Shown here: piece after piece, positions 59,766 through 64,000 of the stretch
Layout: every line of letters starts with the position of its first letter
Numbering within the stretch: the first letter of the stretch is position 1
DNA from: Siniperca chuatsi
Lineage: Eukaryota; Chordata; Actinopteri; Centrarchiformes; Sinipercidae
DNA: 64,000 nucleotides
Assembly: GCF_020085105.1 (NCBI RefSeq)
Contig: NC_058065.1
Coordinates: forward strand, 1,695,310 to 1,759,309
Reading direction: 5' to 3'
Program-made: the position numbers and the translations under genes
The notes under the pieces: generated by a model
Told to the model about the DNA's origin: nothing
The model's input: only the letters and a program-made list of their open reading frames with translations
The model's database searches: none

Positions 59766-60672
59766 GTCAGGATGTGGTCACATGTTCTTCCTCTCTCTGG
59801 TCGACTCTTCAGGCTCTCTGCTTCTTCCTCGTGATGATGATTTCCGAGGCCGGTGAGACAGAAGCTCAAACAAAGAAATAGAAATGAAAATGTAAAACAA
59901 TTACAATCCAAAAATGAGTTTAAATTAAATACAAACACAATCATCTAAATAAACTGTTAATTGTGACATAATATTGTTGTTTTTTTAAAATCAGTAAGGC
60001 TGTTTTTTTAAGAATTAAAACAAAGTTAGCATGAGTGTGTATTTTATAATCACCTGATCATCCAAAACTTAACATAAAACTGATTTTTTTAACTTTTTTG
60101 TGTTTTGTTGCCTTCAGTCGGAAAATCCTGAATTTATGAATTTATAAATTGCAAAGATGTTAAGATCTATAAGATTTTACAAATTAATGGCGCCTGACTG
60201 AAGTCTGAAGTCCTTTAATGTAAATTAAATACCAATCATATTTGTATTTATATTTTTTTATACACGTGTGTTTTATTCTAAAGTTTTATTTATTTATATA
60301 AGTTTTGTCTTTTGTTTTCTACCCAGACATATAACACATCTCTGATATGCCAATAAAACGGTCACTGTCCCGCCTGATTGTTTGCGAATTAATTGTTCGA
60401 TAAAGCAAATTTTCCGTGCGGTCGGAACCTTTGTCAGGCGTCGCGGCACAGCACGGCGCCTTAACTGTGTGGGACCGAGGTCGGAGCCAAGAGTCAAGCT
60501 ACACACACTCATACCGGAAATATGTCAGTTTCAAGCGATATTACCTTTCAGAATAAAAGGGAAGAACAATAATAATAATATAAAATAGATATAATACACA
60601 ATTAAAAAATACACAAAATAATATTTTTTTATTTAGACATATATTTAAAAATGTTCCATCTTGTATTGAATA

Positions 60673-60723
<51 letters not shown>

Positions 60724-61870
60724 TTTTTTAGCAATTTTTTCTTCCCGCAACATATTACATTTTAAAAAGTGCTGTAACTACTGAATGATATTTTCTGTAA
60801 ATCTCCGCTTGGCTGTAATATAAATCTGTTGCACAGATACTAAATCTTGATTTATATTTTGCAGCCTAAAAACAACAGCCAAATGTAAAAACATCGACGC
60901 CTTAAAAACTCACCACATGTAAGTCGCTTTTATTCTGAAGGTCGGGAACGGAAGTTGTTTTTGACGCCGGTGCGCTCGCGCCCCCCAGTCGCTTCAGGTC
61001 AGCACGAGACCAACCGTTCTCTATTTTAATAATAATAATAATAATAATAATAATCTGTCAAACTGTTTGTTAAAATGTAATAAATTAAAGTTTGGATTTA
61101 GTTTTCAGCGACAACAGCAGGATTTACGGCGGCGCCAGAGCTAATGCTAAAGCTAGCGGTTTTGCTAGCGTCAAGGACGTCATGAGAAGGATGGGTCAGT
61201 GTCGTCACACAGGAGATCTCAGGTACTTTTATAAAAACAAAGTGATTCAGTAAGTTTTATTTGTTTTATTCCTCGAAATGAACGCTAATCGATATGTAAC
61301 TGTAAACCCGTACATGGGGCTGTTAACTGTTAGCTTCTTAGCATGAACATGTGTAACGTTACAGGCGCGCAGTAACTTAAACGGACAGTTTGTGGAAATA
61401 AAACAATAATTAATGTTTATCTACTGACTCGCTGTTACTCCAAGGAAACCCTGATGATTATAAACTCAACTAAACTGTCTCTGTTATCCCCCCTAACGTT
61501 AGTCCCATATTCAGGGCTGTAACTAACGGTTATTTTCATTAGCAGACACTTTTAATGATCGGTTTGTCTATAAAATGCCACAAAACAGTAAAAAAAGCCA
61601 GTAAATGTCTTGTTTTTTGGTCATTTAGTCATCCAGAAAATCTGTAATTTCCATGATTTCATGGGATGAAAATCCAAAAGTGAAAAGATTCTCTGTTTTT
61701 AAGGGTTAAACCAAATTACACAAAGTTACTGAACATCTGAAGAAAAACAGCAGTTTATTTAACTTAAATAAACTATAAACTGCTCAATAAAAGACGCAAA
61801 CTATTTAGTTTTACAACTTAACCTCGGTGTCACGTTGCCGCGGCTGGACTGACTCGCTTCCTTTCACGTT
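58815..61870. promoter_or_regulatory. Divergent intergenic region: ELM2/SANT gene (-) and lipt1 (+)
   Basis: The two genes are head to head, so both promoters must lie here. On the minus strand an ATG TTT CAG|GTGAGG word at about 59702-59716 is a possible leader-exon donor for the ELM2/SANT gene. On the plus strand GATCTCAG|GTACTT at about 61213-61220 is a possible lipt1 leader-exon donor, preceded by GC-rich DNA at 60950-61020 and 61125-61140. Also present: a TG run (59732-59764), TA runs (59439-59470 and 60675-60706, the latter followed by a T-run), an AAT run (61028-61054) and a CGATTAAT MITE fragment (61510-61690). Confidence 0.4.
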
Positions 61871-61924
61871 ACAGATGTTTCCGGCAGGTGGAGGTGACGA
61901 AGGCCGTTTGAAGGAAGCGCCGCG

Positions 61925-63564
61925 ATGTCGCACATCAGGAGGACGTTGCCTCTGTTAGGACGCCGCTCAGGTGTTTGCAGGCGTCAAACCGGCAGCCCGC
62001 CAGCTCGGACCAGCTCCAGCAGCGGGGCGGGGCTGGTCCTACGCTCCCAATCCACCGATGTGTACCAGAACCTTGCCCTGGAGGACTGGATCGACGCCAA
62101 CGTGGACCTGCAGCAGCGCAGAGTCCTGCTGCTGTGGAGGAACCGGCCGGCCGTGGTCATCGGGCGCCACCAGAACCCCTGGGCCGAGTGCGACCTGCCG
62201 GCCATGAGGAGGGCGGGGATCCCCCTGGCCCGCAGGCGGAGCGGCGGCGGGACCGTCTTCCACGACCTCGGGAACCTCAACCTGACCTTCTTCGCCTCTA
62301 AGAAGGCGTACGACCGGCAGAGGAACCTGAAGGTCGTCACAGAGGCTCTGAGGCGGCTCCGGCCGGGACTGGACGTCCAGGCCACCGACAGATTCGACAT
62401 TCTACTCAACGGACGCTACAAGATCTCAGGTAGGGAGGGGGGGCGGGGCGGGGCGGTCCAGTTATTTAGATTATTCTGAGGAGAGAAGTCAACTCCAAGT
62501 CCCAGAGTGCACTGCAGCAGGAACTTCAGATAAGATGTTGGCGCTCTGTAAGCTGTTGTTTGTTTCCAGGCAGTGCGTCCAGACTGAGCAGGAAGTCGTC
62601 CTACCATCACTGCACCCTGCTGCACTCCGCTGACCGCTCCGCCCTCGCCGCCGTGCTCCGCCCCTCTTGCCCCGGCATCCACAGCAACGCCACGCCCAGC
62701 GTCCCCTCACCCGTCGCCAACCTGCTGGACCACGCCCCCTCGCTGCAGTGGGAGGAGCTGCTGGACGCCCTGGCGCACCAGTACAATGCAGGTAAATGAT
62801 TCATTGAGGGAATAACGTGGGAGAGCGAGTGTTGCTCGCTGCTGCCACTAATCGAGGCAGAGCGGCAGCCAATCAGGCTCCTGCTGGAGGGTGATGTCAT
62901 CACGACTTGAGGGAAACAAAAACATAAATCTCATTTCCGTCTGTCGTTAGACAATAAAGACTTGATCTGTATTTCTTTTATTTAATCAACTAAATAAAAA
63001 ACATATAACTGTATGTATTTGCTGGTTTAACGTGTCGCCTCGCTGCAGTGATGTCACAGTGTACCGCAGGGTGTGTCGGTACGCTGTGACATCACTGACG
63101 GTCTGTTACCTGGTCTTCTAATTTAAATGTGCTTTTCATTCGGACCCTCAGAGTTCAGCCTCAGCGCTGCACCGACCCTCGTCAACCCCGCCGATGAGTC
63201 TGCATTTCCTGGTCTCGGCAGGACGGCGGCGGAGCTGCGTGGCTGGGAGTGGACGTTCGGTAAGACGCCTAAATTCAGCGTCCAAACCCTCCTGGACCTG
63301 ACGGACGGCCGGCCGTCTGCTCGCAGCGCCGCCCGGCTGCGCATGGAGGTAAAGAACGGCGTGATCGAGAGCTGCGAGCTGGACGTCGCTGCAGACTGGC
63401 TGCCCCGGCGGCTGAGCGGCGAGCTGGGCGGCGTGCTGGTCGGGGAGAGGTTTTGTCGGCAGCGGGCGGCCGCAGCTGTCACCGCGCTGCTGCGGGCCGA
63501 GAGCGGCGAGCTGCAGAACAGGCTGCGCAGCCTGTGTGACGCCGTGCTGTCTGTGACGGGCTGA
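61925..63564 (+). CDS. lipt1: Lipoyltransferase 1, mitochondrial (LIPT1), 379 aa
   Basis: LIPT1 transfers lipoyl groups onto the E2 subunits of the 2-oxoacid dehydrogenase complexes in the mitochondrial matrix, the last step of mammalian protein lipoylation. Exons in phase: 61925-62429, 62570-62791 and 63152-63564 (TGA). The first 40 residues are rich in Arg and Ser with no acidic residue, as in a mitochondrial presequence. The LplA/LipB fold follows: [46 protein letters not shown] (glycine loop), [17 protein letters not shown] (with the conserved lysine) and YHHCTLL. The C-terminal domain has [12 protein letters not shown]. Length is close to human (373). Coding exons are strongly GC-rich. 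An acceptor ends at 61874, so the coding exon begins with 50 bases of 5' UTR that include an upstream ATG in another frame. Confidence 0.95.
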
Positions 63565-64000
63565 AACAACTCGGCCGCTTGTGCGGAGGGCGATCCGTCG
63601 ATCCGTCCACGCTACTGCGCCCCCTAGTGACGCTCACAGAGACTCAGTGCGTCATTTAAAAAGTCCCAGCGCCCCCCAGAGGCCGGCAGAGCAAACAGCA
63701 TCCTGATCATCTGTTCTGGGACGTTTACATCAGTCATATTTACAACTGCAGCTGCTACGATCAGCTAATTAATCGATTAGCTGATCGACAGAAAATCAAT
63801 CAGCTGTTTAACTGACATCCTGCTGCTGCCATGGTGACGGGAACTCCTGCAAGTCATAAACTTGTGCGTCACATGGAAGAACAAATGAATAAAAGTGAGA
63901 AATAGAAATACCCGATGAAGGTCATATAGACAGAAATTGTGAATAAATATACCTGTTTACTCTCGCAGACAATTTGTAGTTTTTAAGTCTTTATTGTTCA
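63565..64000 (+). other. lipt1 3' region
   Basis: Probable 3' UTR with AATAAA at 63888-63893 and a second at about 63942-63947. A fragment of the CGATTA MITE family lies at 63750-63805. No further gene begins before the window ends. Confidence 0.5.

Noticed and set aside
61971-62301. Alternative-frame and antisense open frames over lipt1 exon 1
   Set aside because: They overlap a clear LIPT1 exon; their length is explained by high GC and lack of stop codons.

Overview
This window is vertebrate nuclear DNA, almost certainly from a ray-finned (percomorph-like) fish. The genes are split by short introns with canonical GT/AG borders. CA/TG, TA and ATT microsatellites and minisatellites are abundant. 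The mobile-element debris is typical of teleosts: Tc1/mariner, a Penelope-like element and dispersed repeats rich in TTAGC. Six protein-coding genes can be supported by joining exons in phase; no bacterial-type operon, CRISPR array or rRNA is present.

Layout, left to right. (1) 342-2646 (+): the last three coding exons of alkal2, a secreted ligand of ALK/LTK receptors; its 5' exons lie outside the window and a 3' UTR probably runs to about 5310. (2) 5.3-20.5 kb: a gene-poor stretch with a 25-bp minisatellite, a 299-bp inverted duplication, a 1.9-kb array of a ~29-bp TATA-rich unit and a decayed DDE transposase. (3) 20.87-34.31 kb (+): sh3yl1, 355 aa, with an initiation codon that appears to be split by intron 1. 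Its introns hold two opposed minisatellites flanking a possible conserved non-coding element, a 73-bp tandem array, a scrambled Tc1 element and a Penelope-like GIY-YIG remnant. (4) 39.47-46.28 kb (-): a nine-exon SLC22-family transporter, 493 aa. (5) 47.25-48.36 kb (-): a C1orf115 (RDD1) homologue. (6) 50.79-58.81 kb (-): a C2H2/ELM2/SANT corepressor-type protein of the TRERF1/ZNF541/MIDEAS family, about 726 aa as joined here. (7) 61.93-63.56 kb (+): lipt1, mitochondrial lipoyltransferase 1, 379 aa.

The alkal2-sh3yl1 order and orientation match the human 2p25.3 block, except that ACP1, which lies between them in human, is not recognisable here. The other genes form no obvious functional pathway; they are ordinary neighbours in a vertebrate chromosome.

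The most interesting structures are the array inside the ELM2/SANT gene, whose units carry both a 3' and a 5' splice-site consensus and a frame-preserving Pro/His-rich reading frame; the split sh3yl1 start codon; the Penelope-like insertion with inverted termini and a 13-bp target duplication; and the opposed minisatellites around a homeodomain-site-rich segment in sh3yl1 intron 1. I did not see a convincing new multi-gene system. Exon joins were made by eye from phase, splice consensus and family similarity; no alignment or expression data were available.
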